From positions 1 through 64,000 of the forward strand of contig VFJS01000031.1 of assembly GCA_009885955.1 (NCBI GenBank): a stretch of 64,000 nt of DNA, read 5' to 3'. Position numbers and translations under genes: made by a program. The notes below the pieces were generated by a model. That model was given only the letters and a program-made list of their open reading frames with translations. It was not told the DNA's origin and made no database searches. How positions within the stretch are numbered: position 1 is the stretch's first letter; every line of letters starts with the position of its first letter. Below are positions 1 through 8,084 of the stretch, one piece after another. The stretch is from Spirochaetia bacterium (GTDB lineage Bacteria > Spirochaetota > UBA4802 > UBA5550).

Positions 1-290
1 AAACGGATTGACCGGCGGTGATGAATATAGGGATTGTATGTCATGAATTATTTAACCTATTGGGGTCATATAGGGGCGGACATTGAATCCATTCCTATAT
101 AACCAATTTATCATATCTTAATACTGTTATGGACAATATATATTGAATAAATAACCATGAAAAACAGAATAATAATTTCACGTGAATGATTTCCTCTACA
201 AACAGATAATCATTTCTTACATAGCAAAATAACTGAAATACCAATTTCAATTTCCTTTATTCATATATTTCTATCAAACCCATTAAAAAT
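1..290. other. left edge, AT-rich stretch without a gene
   Basis: No convincing reading frame, RNA gene or promoter pair was found here. The stretch is AT-rich and precedes the 3' end of hsdS, so it is probably intergenic. Two short similar phrases (tattggggtcatata and nearby) are too weak to call a repeat. Confidence 0.5.
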
Positions 291-375
291 TATCTCTCGC
301 AAAGTTCGCTAAGTTTGCAAAGTAGGTTCATGATATCATCTTCTTTGCGCCCTCTGCGCTCTCTGTGTGAGAATT
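291..375. repeat. AGAG/CGCAAAG inverted repeat overlapping the hsdS 3' end
   Basis: One arm reads tctctcgcaaagttcgc and the facing arm is pyrimidine-rich (gcgccctctgcgctctctg). The right arm lies inside the last codons of hsdS, so the final residues of HsdS (NSHTESAEGAKK) are translated repeat. Related copies lie at 1111-1180, 1884-2098, 3546-3576 and 3968-4096. No mobility gene accompanies it. Confidence 0.7.
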
Positions 376-1782
376 CCCCTCAAACGCTTCCCTCAACACA
401 GCTTGCATCAACTCCTCCGACTGCCCCTTCCTCTCCTCTACTTGCTTTTCCAATTCATCCACCATGGCAAGAAGTCGGTCAATCCGTACAACAATAGCTT
501 GCTGTTCGGCTAGGGGGGGAAGGGGAAACATAGCCTCATTAAGTTTTTCAATTGTTAACGCATTGTAAGATGTATCTGTAGCGTTAAGTATTGTTTTATT
601 CCAAAATAGTGGAGTTTTAAGATACGATAATAAATAGGGTATTGCAGTTGAATTATTTTGCTCAATAAGAACAAGGTTACCATCTTTATAATAGAACTCT
701 CTTTCATCAATAACCCACGTATTGCCTATTGAACCACCAATACAGGCGATTAATATATCACCTGGACTAGGAATGCCAAACTTTTCTTTTATCTCAAAAT
801 ATTTCTCCTTACTAATAAATAATTGTTCTTTTAAAAGGTCGCCTCTTCCAAGAGATCCAATTTCTCCAGATCTTAAAAATGGTATTCCTTCTTTTTTATA
901 ATCAGAAGCATGAATTCTTTTCCCAGATTTAATATTATTAATCATCCCCAACCTGCACCACACCCACCCCTCCGGCAGCTCAAACGGCACCTCCTCCGGC
1001 TTAATCGGCGCAAGGGGCTTCTCTTTCCTGATTTTACCTTCCCCAATCATCTTCAGCTTTTCCGCTTTTATTTTTTCGAGTAACACCGATGCGTCACTAA
1101 ACTCATTCTTCTCTGCGTCCTCTGCGCCCTTTGCGAGAGCCCCTTTTTTTTCTCTCGCAAAGTTCGCGGAGATCGCAGAGTTTTGCTTCCGCCAAGCCTC
1201 GGTCAATTTGCCTTCAATGGCTTCCTGAAGGATGGATTGACGGAGAAGAGAGAGGTGGGTTAATTGTGTATCACTTTCTGAATTTAATTGTAACAAAATA
1301 TTTTTGGAGTTGAGATAGAAATTAATAATTTTTTTTTGTTCTTGAATGGTTGGACACGGTATTTCAAAATCCAAAACTTCTGAAGGGCTTACTCTTGAAT
1401 AATTTGTACTACCTTGAGCTTTAATCTGATTTTGTATTACATCAGTATCAATCAAAACAGATAAATAATCAGGGATAATTTTCTTTTTATCCAATTCATA
1501 GAGATAATAATGACTACTTACAATAGCATTTTCTAAATCTTCGGGGATTATTCCATAGCCACCAAATTTTGCATCCATCTCAGCAACAATGAAATCATTC
1601 TTTTTACAAAGTCTTTGTTTTTTGGTTTTAATGTTAACACCACTAATTTTATCTCTAAGAACAACACCTCTTTTATGCAACTGAACGCGACATCGCTTAT
1701 ACTCAATTGAGTCATCGATTTCAATAAATTCTTTTCTATACTTTGAAATTTCCGATATTTTTACTATTAGTATATTATTCAT
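328..1782 (-). CDS. hsdS: type I restriction-modification specificity subunit HsdS
   Basis: 484 residues. HsdS is the DNA-recognition subunit that guides the HsdM methyltransferase and HsdR nuclease to a bipartite site. Two target-recognition domains are visible, about residues 1-165 and 265-440, each followed by a conserved helical spacer (SLLRQSILQEAIEGKL and the C-terminal LAEQQAIVVRIDRLLAMVDELEKQ type). The half-repeat organisation and length suit the family. The first recognition domain is only moderately typical. Residues about 200-225, between the halves, are low-complexity Ala/Lys/Glu and are encoded by an AGAG/CGCAAAG repeat read in frame. The C-terminus is also repeat-encoded. It is the last gene of the minus-strand R-M locus, about 310 bp after hsdM. 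The family call is firm; activity is not shown. Confidence 0.93.
   Translation of the reverse strand: MNNILIVKISEISKYRKEFIEIDDSIEYKRCRVQLHKRGVVLRDKISGVNIKTKKQRLCKKNDFIVAEMDAKFGGYGIIPEDLENAIVSSHYYLYELDKKKIIPDYLSVLIDTDVIQNQIKAQGSTNYSRVSPSEVLDFEIPCPTIQEQKKIINFYLNSKNILLQLNSESDTQLTHLSLLRQSILQEAIEGKLTEAWRKQNSAISANFAREKKGALAKGAEDAEKNEFSDASVLLEKIKAEKLKMIGEGKIRKEKPLAPIKPEEVPFELPEGWVWCRLGMINNIKSGKRIHASDYKKEGIPFLRSGEIGSLGRGDLLKEQLFISKEKYFEIKEKFGIPSPGDILIACIGGSIGNTWVIDEREFYYKDGNLVLIEQNNSTAIPYLLSYLKTPLFWNKTILNATDTSYNALTIEKLNEAMFPLPPLAEQQAIVVRIDRLLAMVDELEKQVEERKGQSEELMQAVLREAFEGNSHTESAEGAKKMIS
1111..1180. repeat. AGAG/CGCAAAG inverted repeat in frame inside hsdS
   Basis: Arms 1111-1138 and 1151-1180 are complementary (ctctgcg..ctttgcgaga facing tctcgcaaag..cgcagag) around an A/T-rich loop. 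It is the same repeat as in the intergenic gaps of this locus, but it sits inside the hsdS reading frame and encodes part of the linker between the two recognition domains without breaking translation. Confidence 0.7.
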
Positions 1783-1796
1783 TTATTATCTCTCGA

Positions 1797-1869
1797 AATA
1801 ATAACCACGAATGGACACTAATATCTTTTTTTTTATTCGAGTCTATTCGTGGTAATTTATGGTTATCAT
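1797..1869. repeat. CCACGAA-type inverted repeat
   Basis: Arms ataaccacgaa and ttcgtggtaat face each other around an AT-rich centre. It belongs to the same short-word class as 33640-33712 and 50754-50817. It lies just upstream (minus strand) of the hsdS start. Confidence 0.6.
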
Positions 1870-1883
1870 TATTCATCCTCTCT

Positions 1884-2098
1884 CTCCCCTCCGCGTTCTC
1901 TGCGCCCTCTGCAAGAAACTTCTTCTCTTCACCCATTCACAAGCTTCTAATTTAATATCTCTCGCAAAGTTCGCTAAGCTCGCAAAGTAAACTCATCCTC
2001 TCTCCCCCTCCGCGCTCTCTGCGCCCTCTGCGAGAAACTTCTTTTTTGTTTCTCACAGAGCATACAGAGTTCACAGAGTTCACAGAGTTTTGTCATTT
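1884..2098. repeat. cluster of AGAG/CGCAAAG repeats between hsdM and hsdS
   Basis: At least four arms are present, about 1884-1916, 1954-1988, 1996-2040 and 2050-2090. Pyrimidine phrases (ccgcgctctctgcgccctctgcgagaa) alternate with purine phrases (cacagagttcacagag). The last arm runs into the 3' end of hsdM. It accounts for most of the 310-bp gap between hsdM and hsdS, and no other feature was seen there. Confidence 0.7.
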
Positions 2099-3532
2099 AT
2101 TTCCCTCTGCGAGAGAATTCTTCAATTCTTCCAATAGTACATCACTCTTTCTAAACGAATCATGAAGCATCGAAACGAGTTCCTTACTCGAATACCTGCG
2201 CTCCTCTTCCGGAGTATGGGGATTCTTCACATCCAGATTAAATCCATTTCCCGATAGTGTCTTCACCGACACCTTCCAGGCCTGCTCGCTCCCTTTCCTT
2301 TTCTTCCACCACTTTTTCAGGTTCTCAAACTCGCTCTTCTGAATCGGTTTCGTCTTGGAATATGACTTTACCCCTTCCGGAAGTTTATGCTCCCAATACC
2401 AGATATCTTTTGTCGGCTCTCCTTTAATGAAGAACAGCAGATTCGTGGCAACACTCGCATAAGGTTGAAATACCGAATTAGGTAGGCGTACTATTGTATG
2501 AAGGTTACAGCTTTCCAGAAAATGCTGGCGAATGCGTTGTTTTACTCCGTCGCCGGTAAGCGACCCATCAGGTAATACAATGGCTGCGCGCCCTCCGTCT
2601 TTCAGGTAACGTATCATAAGTACCAGGAACAGGTCAGCACTTTCTGTTGTACGGTAATTTTGCGGAAAATTGGTTTCCGCACCGTCGGTAACTGACGCGC
2701 CAAAAGGCGGGTTGGCAAGGATCACATCAACACGGTCTTTGGCTCCTATGCTCGTATATTCACGGTTCAGGCTGTCAGTATAATCAACATTTGGCACTTC
2801 AATATCATGGAGGATGAGATTAGTCACAGATAGCATAAAAGGCAATGGTTTGAATTCCATACCGTGAATTGTTGATTCAAGCAACTTCAGGTCATCAACG
2901 CCTTTAACATCCTGCCTGCGGATATTTTCGATAGCGCTGGTTAAAAATCCTCCGGTTCCGCAGGCCGGGTCGAGTACTTTCTCACCAAGCCTGGGATTGA
3001 TAATTTCTGTCATAAACTCTGTTATTGCCCTGGGCGTATAAAACTCACCATAATTGCCGGCACTTTGAAGGTCTCTGAGTATTGTTTCGTATATGTCACC
3101 AAAAAGATGACGATCTTCCGATATATTAAAATCGATCTGGTTGAGCTGATTGAGCACCTGCCGGATTATGGTGCCGTTCTTCATGTAGTTGTTGGTACCC
3201 TCAAAAATTTCACGGATAATAAGTGTACGTTTATTTCCTGTGGAGACATCAAGATTTTTCAAGCCAGGGAAAAGTTTTTGTTCGATGAAGTCCTTTAGTT
3301 CATCGCCTGTCATACCTTCAGAATCAGCAGCCCAGTTCCGCCATTGCAGTTTTTTTGGTATGGATGATTTATATTTATCATTGAGAAGTTCAAGCTCCTT
3401 GTCCTTGTCATCGATAATTTTCAGTGTAATGAACCAGCCGAGCTGTTCTATGCGCTGTGCATCGCCGGAAACTCCCTGATCTTTCCGCATGATGTTTTGC
3501 AAAGTTTTGATAATATTCCCAATGTTTTTCAT
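2093..3532 (-). CDS. hsdM: type I restriction-modification DNA methyltransferase HsdM
   Basis: 479 residues, the usual HsdM length. An N-terminal helical HsdM_N region (about 1-130) is followed by an N6-adenine methyltransferase domain. FYTPR lies at about 164-168, the S-adenosylmethionine motif I DPACGTGGF at 188-196 and catalytic motif IV NPPFG at 274-278. It methylates adenine in the HsdS-specified site and, with HsdR, forms the restriction complex. The ATG at 3532 follows a GGAG ribosome site. It lies downstream of the GxxExxY gene and upstream of hsdS on the same strand. Its last codons enter a repeat. Confidence 0.96.
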   Translation of the reverse strand: MKNIGNIIKTLQNIMRKDQGVSGDAQRIEQLGWFITLKIIDDKDKELELLNDKYKSSIPKKLQWRNWAADSEGMTGDELKDFIEQKLFPGLKNLDVSTGNKRTLIIREIFEGTNNYMKNGTIIRQVLNQLNQIDFNISEDRHLFGDIYETILRDLQSAGNYGEFYTPRAITEFMTEIINPRLGEKVLDPACGTGGFLTSAIENIRRQDVKGVDDLKLLESTIHGMEFKPLPFMLSVTNLILHDIEVPNVDYTDSLNREYTSIGAKDRVDVILANPPFGASVTDGAETNFPQNYRTTESADLFLVLMIRYLKDGGRAAIVLPDGSLTGDGVKQRIRQHFLESCNLHTIVRLPNSVFQPYASVATNLLFFIKGEPTKDIWYWEHKLPEGVKSYSKTKPIQKSEFENLKKWWKKRKGSEQAWKVSVKTLSGNGFNLDVKNPHTPEEERRYSSKELVSMLHDSFRKSDVLLEELKNSLAEGNK

Positions 3533-3545
3533 GAAATCTCCATAT

Positions 3546-3576
3546 TTCTCGCAAAGGACGCAGAGTTCGCAAAGTT
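3546..3576. repeat. single-arm CGCAAAG/CGCAGAG repeat
   Basis: The phrase ctcgcaaaggacgcagagttcgcaaag fills the gap between hsdM and the GxxExxY gene. It is the purine arm of the repeat family found throughout this locus. Confidence 0.6.
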
Positions 3577-3584
3577 AATATCAT

Positions 3585-3965
3585 TTATAAATCATTTACA
3601 ATACGTTTAATACCATTTTTTAATAAAGTCTCATTAAAGTTAATCAATAAACCTAATTTCATTCCAGATAACTTTAAATACGTTAGTAATTGCTTCAAAT
3701 GTATTTGTTCAATTTTTTTTACAGATTTTAATTCCACAATAACCAATCTATTTATGATAACATCAGCACGAAATCCCTCATCAATCATTATATTCTCATA
3801 TTTAATTGGGATGAGCACTTGCGCTTCTGTTTTAAAACCATTTTTATTCAATTCAAAAACCAACGCTTTCTCATAAGCAGATTCCAACAATCCCGGTCCA
3901 AGAGCGGAATGAACCTTAATTGCGAAACCGATAATTTTTTCTGATAATTCATTTTCATTTATCAT
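3585..3965 (-). CDS. GxxExxY family protein
   Basis: 126 residues. The hallmark GPGLLESAYEKAL motif (G..E..Y) is at about residues 23-35, and a PD-(D/E)xK-like core is visible (FRADVIINRLVIVELKSVKKI, about 64-85). Members are widespread small proteins related to restriction-endonuclease folds, and their biological role is not established. The gene is inserted between hsdR and hsdM, and repeats border it on both sides. This suggests it was added to the locus as a unit rather than being an R-M subunit. The ribosome site before the ATG is weak and partly made of repeat purines. Confidence 0.88.
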   Translation of the reverse strand: MINENELSEKIIGFAIKVHSALGPGLLESAYEKALVFELNKNGFKTEAQVLIPIKYENIMIDEGFRADVIINRLVIVELKSVKKIEQIHLKQLLTYLKLSGMKLGLLINFNETLLKNGIKRIVNDL

Positions 3966-3967
3966 TA

Positions 3968-4096
3968 TTATTTACGCTCTCTGCGCGAGACTTCTTCTCT
4001 TCACTCACAATCTCCTTGTTTAATATCTCTCGCAAAGTTCGCAAAGTAATTTCAACCTCTCTCCCCCTCCGCGCTCTCTGCGACCTCTGCGAGAAA
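3968..4096. repeat. AGAG/CGCAAAG repeats between GxxExxY gene and hsdR
   Basis: Arms gctctctgcgcgaga, tctctcgcaaagttcgcaaag and ccgcgctctctgcgacctctgcgagaa occur in succession, with the same word order as at 1954-2040. The element ends six bases before the hsdR stop codon. Confidence 0.7.
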
Positions 4097-4101
4097 AACT
4101 C

Positions 4102-6507
4102 TTATGCAGCCCGGTATATTTCCATTTCAAGCTCTTTCAAGGCTTTCATATAATTCTCTTTTCCGCCGAAGTGCCCAATTATTTCAGCCGGTGTTCCAAA
4201 AGTATTAAAAGGGTCCACCTTGAGAACGGTCATGTCTTCTATATTTTCGATTCCCTCGGTGGCGTATTTATCAAGAAGGGCATTTAATATTATTCTCGCT
4301 TTCTCTCCATATTTCACAAAGTAATTCCGTTTTCTCACCTGTTCAGCCCTTTCCCTTCGCGTAAGGGCCGGCATATCCCATGCAATATGGCATATCAGAT
4401 CGAATATATCGAGGTCTTTCTTTACTTCTTCTTTCAGATTTTCAATGATAATACCATTGGACTCCAATTCATCAATCAGGGTCTTCTTTTTCTCAGCTTT
4501 ATTCCACCGGGTTAAAAATTCATCAAGGCTTCTGAATTCCTTTAGGATTCCATTTTTCGTGAAATCTATCAGGCTTTCAATAATAAGTTTACCGTTACCG
4601 TCGAGGTGCTGAACACGTTCATTGAGGATAGATACATCCACTCCTGCAACATATACTTTTCCTTGGGGCTCAGAAATAATGCTTCCACCTGAAATTATAC
4701 CAGGCCCATCTGGTGAATTATCATAGGAATCATTACCGAAATCAACTGCATCTCCTGTTTCAGGGTCTATGATATCTTCATTTTCCTCAGGATGGATATC
4801 TTCTTCGGTTAATTCCTTATCCCCTTTAATTTCTTTAATCATAACAGGATCCCCATCAAATGCCCTGTCTGCAAAAAGATTGGTGACATTCCGAAAATCC
4901 ATTATGGTAAAAAAACTTTTCCCATATTCTTCGTTTATACGAGTTCCACGCCCAATGATCTGCTTAAATTCAGTCATGGAATTAATATTTGAATCGAGTA
5001 CAATTAACTTGCAGGTCTGTGCATCCACACCTGTTGTCATGAGCTTTGAAGTGGTTGCAATGACAGGGTAGGTTTCTTCGGGATTGATAAAATTATCCAA
5101 TTCACGCTTTCCCTCTTCTTCATCTCCGGTAATACGCATGACATACTTATAGTTTTTCTTCACCTCTTCCGGATTTTCATTGGATAGCGCCTGCCTCATG
5201 CGCTCTGCATGTTCAATATCAATACAAAAAACAATTGTCTTATCAAATAGATTGGTCTTTTTAAGAAATTCAGAAATTTTTTTAGCAACAACTTTTGTCC
5301 GCTCATCAATAACGAGATTTTTGTCGTAATCTTTAGTATTATAAATTCTATCTTCAATTTCATTTCCTGTTTCATCAGTCTTCCCTTTCTCAGGACGCCA
5401 GCCATCAAGATCAACATTGATTCCAATGCGGATTACCTTGTAAGGTGCAAGAAATCCGTCTTCAATCCCCTGTTTTAAAGTGTAAGTATAAATCGGTTTG
5501 CCGAAGTAATCAATATTTGATATTTCTTTTGTTTCTTTTGGAGTTGCGGTTAAACCTATCTGTGTGGCAGAGGAAAAATATTCAAGAATTTCTCGCCAGG
5601 CACTATCTTCAGCAGCGCTTCCCCGGTGGCACTCATCAACAATTATTAAATCAAAAAAATCCCGGCTGAATTCCCTGTAGGCGTCCTTGTCTTCATCGTA
5701 ATTCGTAAGTCCCTGATAAAGAGCAAGATAAATCTCATAGGCTTTATCAATCTTTTTCTTGCGGATAACGGTCATTCGGTCCTTAAAGTGTTTAAAATCA
5801 CCCCGTTTGGCCTGGTTAATAAGAATGTTTCTGTCAGCAAGAAAGAGTATTCGTTTTTTTGTACCGCTTTTCCAAAGTCGGTATATGATTTGAAACGCAA
5901 CATAGGTCTTTCCCGTACCTGTTGCCATAACAATAAGAATACGATTTCTTTTTTTTGCAATTGCTTCAATAGTCCGGTTTATCGCAATCTGCTGGTAATA
6001 GCGCGGCTTTCGTCCAGAGCCATCAAAAAAATAGTCAAAAGAAGCGATATTCTCTTGTTCCTTTGATTCTATACCTTTATATTTTTTATATTTTTCCCAG
6101 ATTTCATCAGGTGATGGAAAAGATTCGAGTGATAGATTTCTTTCAATAGTCTTACTTTGACCTGAACGGTCATGCTCAAGAAATCCATCTCCGTTTGAAC
6201 TAAAAGCTACTGGTATATCGAGGATTTCCGCATAATTTAATGCCTGTTGCATACCTGCGCCAATTGCATGCTTGCTGTCCTTTGCTTCTATGACAGCAAT
6301 TGGAATATTTGCTTTATAATAAAGAATGATATCAGCACGTTTCCTTTCCCCGCGGGCCGTTTTATTCCCTTTAACAAATATCCGCCCATCGGTAAAATAA
6401 ACTTCTTCCCGGACCTGTTTCTCAATATCCCATCCGGCACTATGTATAGCAGGAATTATATATTGGGTACAAATATCCCGTTCTGATAAGTCTTTTTTTG
6501 AAGTCAT
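4102..6507 (-). CDS. hsdR: type I restriction enzyme R subunit HsdR
   Basis: 801 residues. HsdR is the motor and nuclease subunit, translocating and cutting unmethylated DNA. The N-terminal PD-(D/E)xK nuclease is seen in ADIILYY (58-64) with AVIEAKDSK (71-79). The superfamily 2 helicase core shows Walker A MATGTGKT (194-201), a DECH Walker B (291-294), GLTATP (318-323), and later TTGVDAQ and QIIGRGTR. A C-terminal EcoEI-type region follows. The length fits the shorter R-subunit class. It is first in the locus and has a good promoter at 6558-6585. No frameshift is visible. Confidence 0.96.
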   Translation of the reverse strand: MTSKKDLSERDICTQYIIPAIHSAGWDIEKQVREEVYFTDGRIFVKGNKTARGERKRADIILYYKANIPIAVIEAKDSKHAIGAGMQQALNYAEILDIPVAFSSNGDGFLEHDRSGQSKTIERNLSLESFPSPDEIWEKYKKYKGIESKEQENIASFDYFFDGSGRKPRYYQQIAINRTIEAIAKKRNRILIVMATGTGKTYVAFQIIYRLWKSGTKKRILFLADRNILINQAKRGDFKHFKDRMTVIRKKKIDKAYEIYLALYQGLTNYDEDKDAYREFSRDFFDLIIVDECHRGSAAEDSAWREILEYFSSATQIGLTATPKETKEISNIDYFGKPIYTYTLKQGIEDGFLAPYKVIRIGINVDLDGWRPEKGKTDETGNEIEDRIYNTKDYDKNLVIDERTKVVAKKISEFLKKTNLFDKTIVFCIDIEHAERMRQALSNENPEEVKKNYKYVMRITGDEEEGKRELDNFINPEETYPVIATTSKLMTTGVDAQTCKLIVLDSNINSMTEFKQIIGRGTRINEEYGKSFFTIMDFRNVTNLFADRAFDGDPVMIKEIKGDKELTEEDIHPEENEDIIDPETGDAVDFGNDSYDNSPDGPGIISGGSIISEPQGKVYVAGVDVSILNERVQHLDGNGKLIIESLIDFTKNGILKEFRSLDEFLTRWNKAEKKKTLIDELESNGIIIENLKEEVKKDLDIFDLICHIAWDMPALTRRERAEQVRKRNYFVKYGEKARIILNALLDKYATEGIENIEDMTVLKVDPFNTFGTPAEIIGHFGGKENYMKALKELEMEIYRAA

Positions 6508-6557
6508 TTTAGGTTTATTTAATAAAAATAAATTATGAATTGTTTGAATTCAATTTA

Positions 6558-6585
6558 TTTATATAGATGAATATTTATTTGTCAA
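6558..6585 (-). promoter_or_regulatory. sigma70-type promoter for the hsd locus
   Basis: On the minus strand TTGACA (6585-6580) and TATAAA (6563-6558) are separated by 16 bases. The -10 lies about 50 bases before the hsdR start. The flanking DNA is AT-rich, as expected for a promoter. The remaining 6586-6815 holds no other feature I can support. Confidence 0.65.
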
Positions 6586-6815
6586 GTCATAATAAAGTCC
6601 AACCTTAACATAACTCCTCTCCCGAACAATCCTAAAAAATTCGATACCCGACATGTTCCTGCAATGTACGGTTTGATTTGCTTAGCAAAACAGCCGGGTT
6701 TTTATCATAACAGTTAGAATCAGGATAATATAAAATACTATGGTTCTTATTCAATAATTGATAACGACATGAAGACCAACTGAATATTCAACGACATCAA
6801 ACGCCAGCTATATTG

Positions 6816-7202
6816 TTAGTCATTAATTCCTGGTGCATGGGCATATCTATGATTCCGTATAAAATCATCATTCTTTAATCTCATCTGAACTCCATTTTCT
6901 TCAATCTTTATAGGTCCGCTCCACAATTCATTTAAGGATTGATGGAGTAATGTTTCTGAAAAAAGGTGCAATTCAAGTCCATCATGAACCTGATAAAGAC
7001 CACTGTATTCCTTAACAAATTTACCCTTCATATAAAATTTAACATATATTGTATGGCTGCGGGTGAAGGTAACAACTATATCATACCCCTGCCTCCAGGT
7101 CTGCCATTCTCCATAGAGCTGTTCCGCCATCTCCAGGTTTTCCTGTTCCGCCCTGAGACTTAGAGCCATTAAAAGGGCCAAAATTACTGCTGCTGTTTTC
7201 AT
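6816..7202 (-). CDS. small exported protein of unknown function
   Basis: 128 residues. I do not recognise a family. A short signal peptide (MKTAAVILALLMALSLRAEQ) is visible, and the mature part is rich in beta-type segments with several Trp/Tyr residues, resembling a small lipocalin-like or periplasmic domain in composition only. The ATG at 7202 follows GGAGG at good spacing. A 28-bp perfect palindrome lies just upstream, with another small exported peptide gene beyond it on the same strand. Confidence 0.6.
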   Translation of the reverse strand: MKTAAVILALLMALSLRAEQENLEMAEQLYGEWQTWRQGYDIVVTFTRSHTIYVKFYMKGKFVKEYSGLYQVHDGLELHLFSETLLHQSLNELWSGPIKIEENGVQMRLKNDDFIRNHRYAHAPGIND

Positions 7203-7240
7203 GCCTTCAATCCTCCGTTATTCTTATTACAACATATACA

Positions 7241-7268
7241 AGAACAAGGGGCTTAAGCCCCTTGTTCT
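7241..7268. promoter_or_regulatory. 28-bp perfect palindrome (operator or hairpin)
   Basis: AGAACAAGGGGCTT is followed immediately by its exact reverse complement. It lies between two small minus-strand genes, 38 bases before the start of the downstream one. As DNA it could be a dimeric regulator site. As RNA it would form a strong stem without a T-tract terminator tail. Which applies is unknown. Confidence 0.55.
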
Positions 7269-7288
7269 CAAAGGAACGACCCCCTCCC

Positions 7289-7429
7289 CTAGCACACATC
7301 CTCCTCGGAATCATCCCAGTATATGTCGAGACACTGCCATGGGTCTTCTATGTATTTATTAATACCACCGGCAAATCCTGAAACATTCATTATAACGAAT
7401 ACCATCATAACAAAAAATTTAATTTTCAT
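7289..7429 (-). CDS. very small exported peptide, unknown
   Basis: 46 residues from the ATG at 7429, chosen because it follows a strong GGAGGAGAG ribosome site. The frame stays open upstream to 7510 but that part has no better start. It has an N-terminal hydrophobic signal-like segment (MKIKFFVMMVFVIMNVSGFA) and a short acidic tail with two Cys. No family is recognised. The strong ribosome site and signal peptide are the main reasons to believe it is real. Confidence 0.45.
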   Translation of the reverse strand: MKIKFFVMMVFVIMNVSGFAGGINKYIEDPWQCLDIYWDDSEEDVC

Positions 7430-7510
7430 ATACTCTCCTCCTCTCTGTCTGCAGTAAAAATTCAAATAGTAACTCATGTTTATTACAATATACATTAATA
7501 GGTATGACAA

Positions 7511-7818
7511 ATAGTGTCCTATACATTAATGTAGTTTAAAATATTCCATATTTTATAATTTTTTATCAAAAATGATGCTAAATTCAGGCAAATCCCTAAG
7601 GTATGAATAAGTGAGCGAGCCACGATGGCGAGCGAAATGCGCCGAGGACGGGCAGGTCGGCTCTTTTTGCACATCCTATTGCTGAACCGGCATTAAATCA
7701 TCCTGTTTTAAAATTCAGATTCCATCGGCATAATACATGAATTCTTTTCACGCAATAGTGGTTTCCGGCAGGGGGTGTTAATCAGAAGTAATAATTTATT
7801 GGAAAAACCACTAAAAGA
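7511..7818. other. intergenic stretch with a GC-rich patch and a long inverted repeat
   Basis: No gene was found. A GC-rich patch at 7608-7672 contains gagcc..ggctc pairing followed by TTTTT (7663-7667), a possible weak plus-strand terminator. Farther on, TAGTGGTTT (7756-7764) pairs with AAACCACTA (7805-7813). The stretch adjoins the dense hairpin block at 7819-8084. Confidence 0.45.
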
Positions 7819-7843
7819 GCAAATCAGCAGGAGGCTGATTTGC
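7812..7843 (-). terminator. probable intrinsic terminator ending the sbcDC transcript
   Basis: On the minus strand a perfect 10-bp stem (GCAAATCAGC, 5-base loop, GCTGATTTGC) is followed by TCTTTTAG. It lies about 240 bases after the sbcC stop, at the far end of the hairpin block. Confidence 0.5.
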
Positions 7844-8084
7844 ATGGGGATGCAGCCGAGGACCGTCACGAGGACACTCCGCAGGCTGCATCTGTATATT
7901 TTCTGAAACAATCAAGTCAGCCCTCTGCAAGAGCGCGCGGGGAGCGCCGAGGGGCTGACCGCGCAGCAGCCCCTCGGCAAAAGTTCCGGTCCAGGAACCT
8001 GGACATCCCCTCGCGGGTGTAAGCCCGCACAACGTACAGTTAAATTGCGGCCAACTATCCGCATGGATGCAGGCGCCAGCCTGC
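7819..8084 (-). ncRNA. non-coding block of nested hairpins downstream of sbcC
   Basis: Exact inverted repeats follow one another: 7819-7828/7834-7843 (10 bp), 7849-7857/7884-7892 (9 bp), 7946-7957/7967-7978 (12 bp), 7989-7995/7998-8004, 8013-8017/8024-8028, 8046-8050/8059-8063 and 8069-8074/8079-8084. A further pairing, 7916-7923 with 7952-7959, uses the same bases as the 12-bp stem, so the two are mutually exclusive. No protein in either strand looks real. It could be a structured RNA on the minus strand after sbcC, a cluster of REP-like palindromes, or the relic of a mobile element. I cannot assign an RNA family. Confidence 0.4.

Noticed and set aside
1884-4096. CRISPR array
   Set aside because: The repeats differ in length and spacing, face each other as inverted arms and have no unique regular spacers; no cas gene is present.
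7811-8032. Open frames on both strands within the hairpin block after sbcC
   Set aside because: They overlap each other, follow GC-rich palindromes, have no ribosome site or family resemblance, and their residues (Arg, Pro, Ala, Cys) reflect base composition.
7819-8084. Group II intron, retron, RNase P RNA or tmRNA
   Set aside because: No reverse transcriptase is nearby, and the conserved core sequences of RNase P RNA and tmRNA were not found on either strand.
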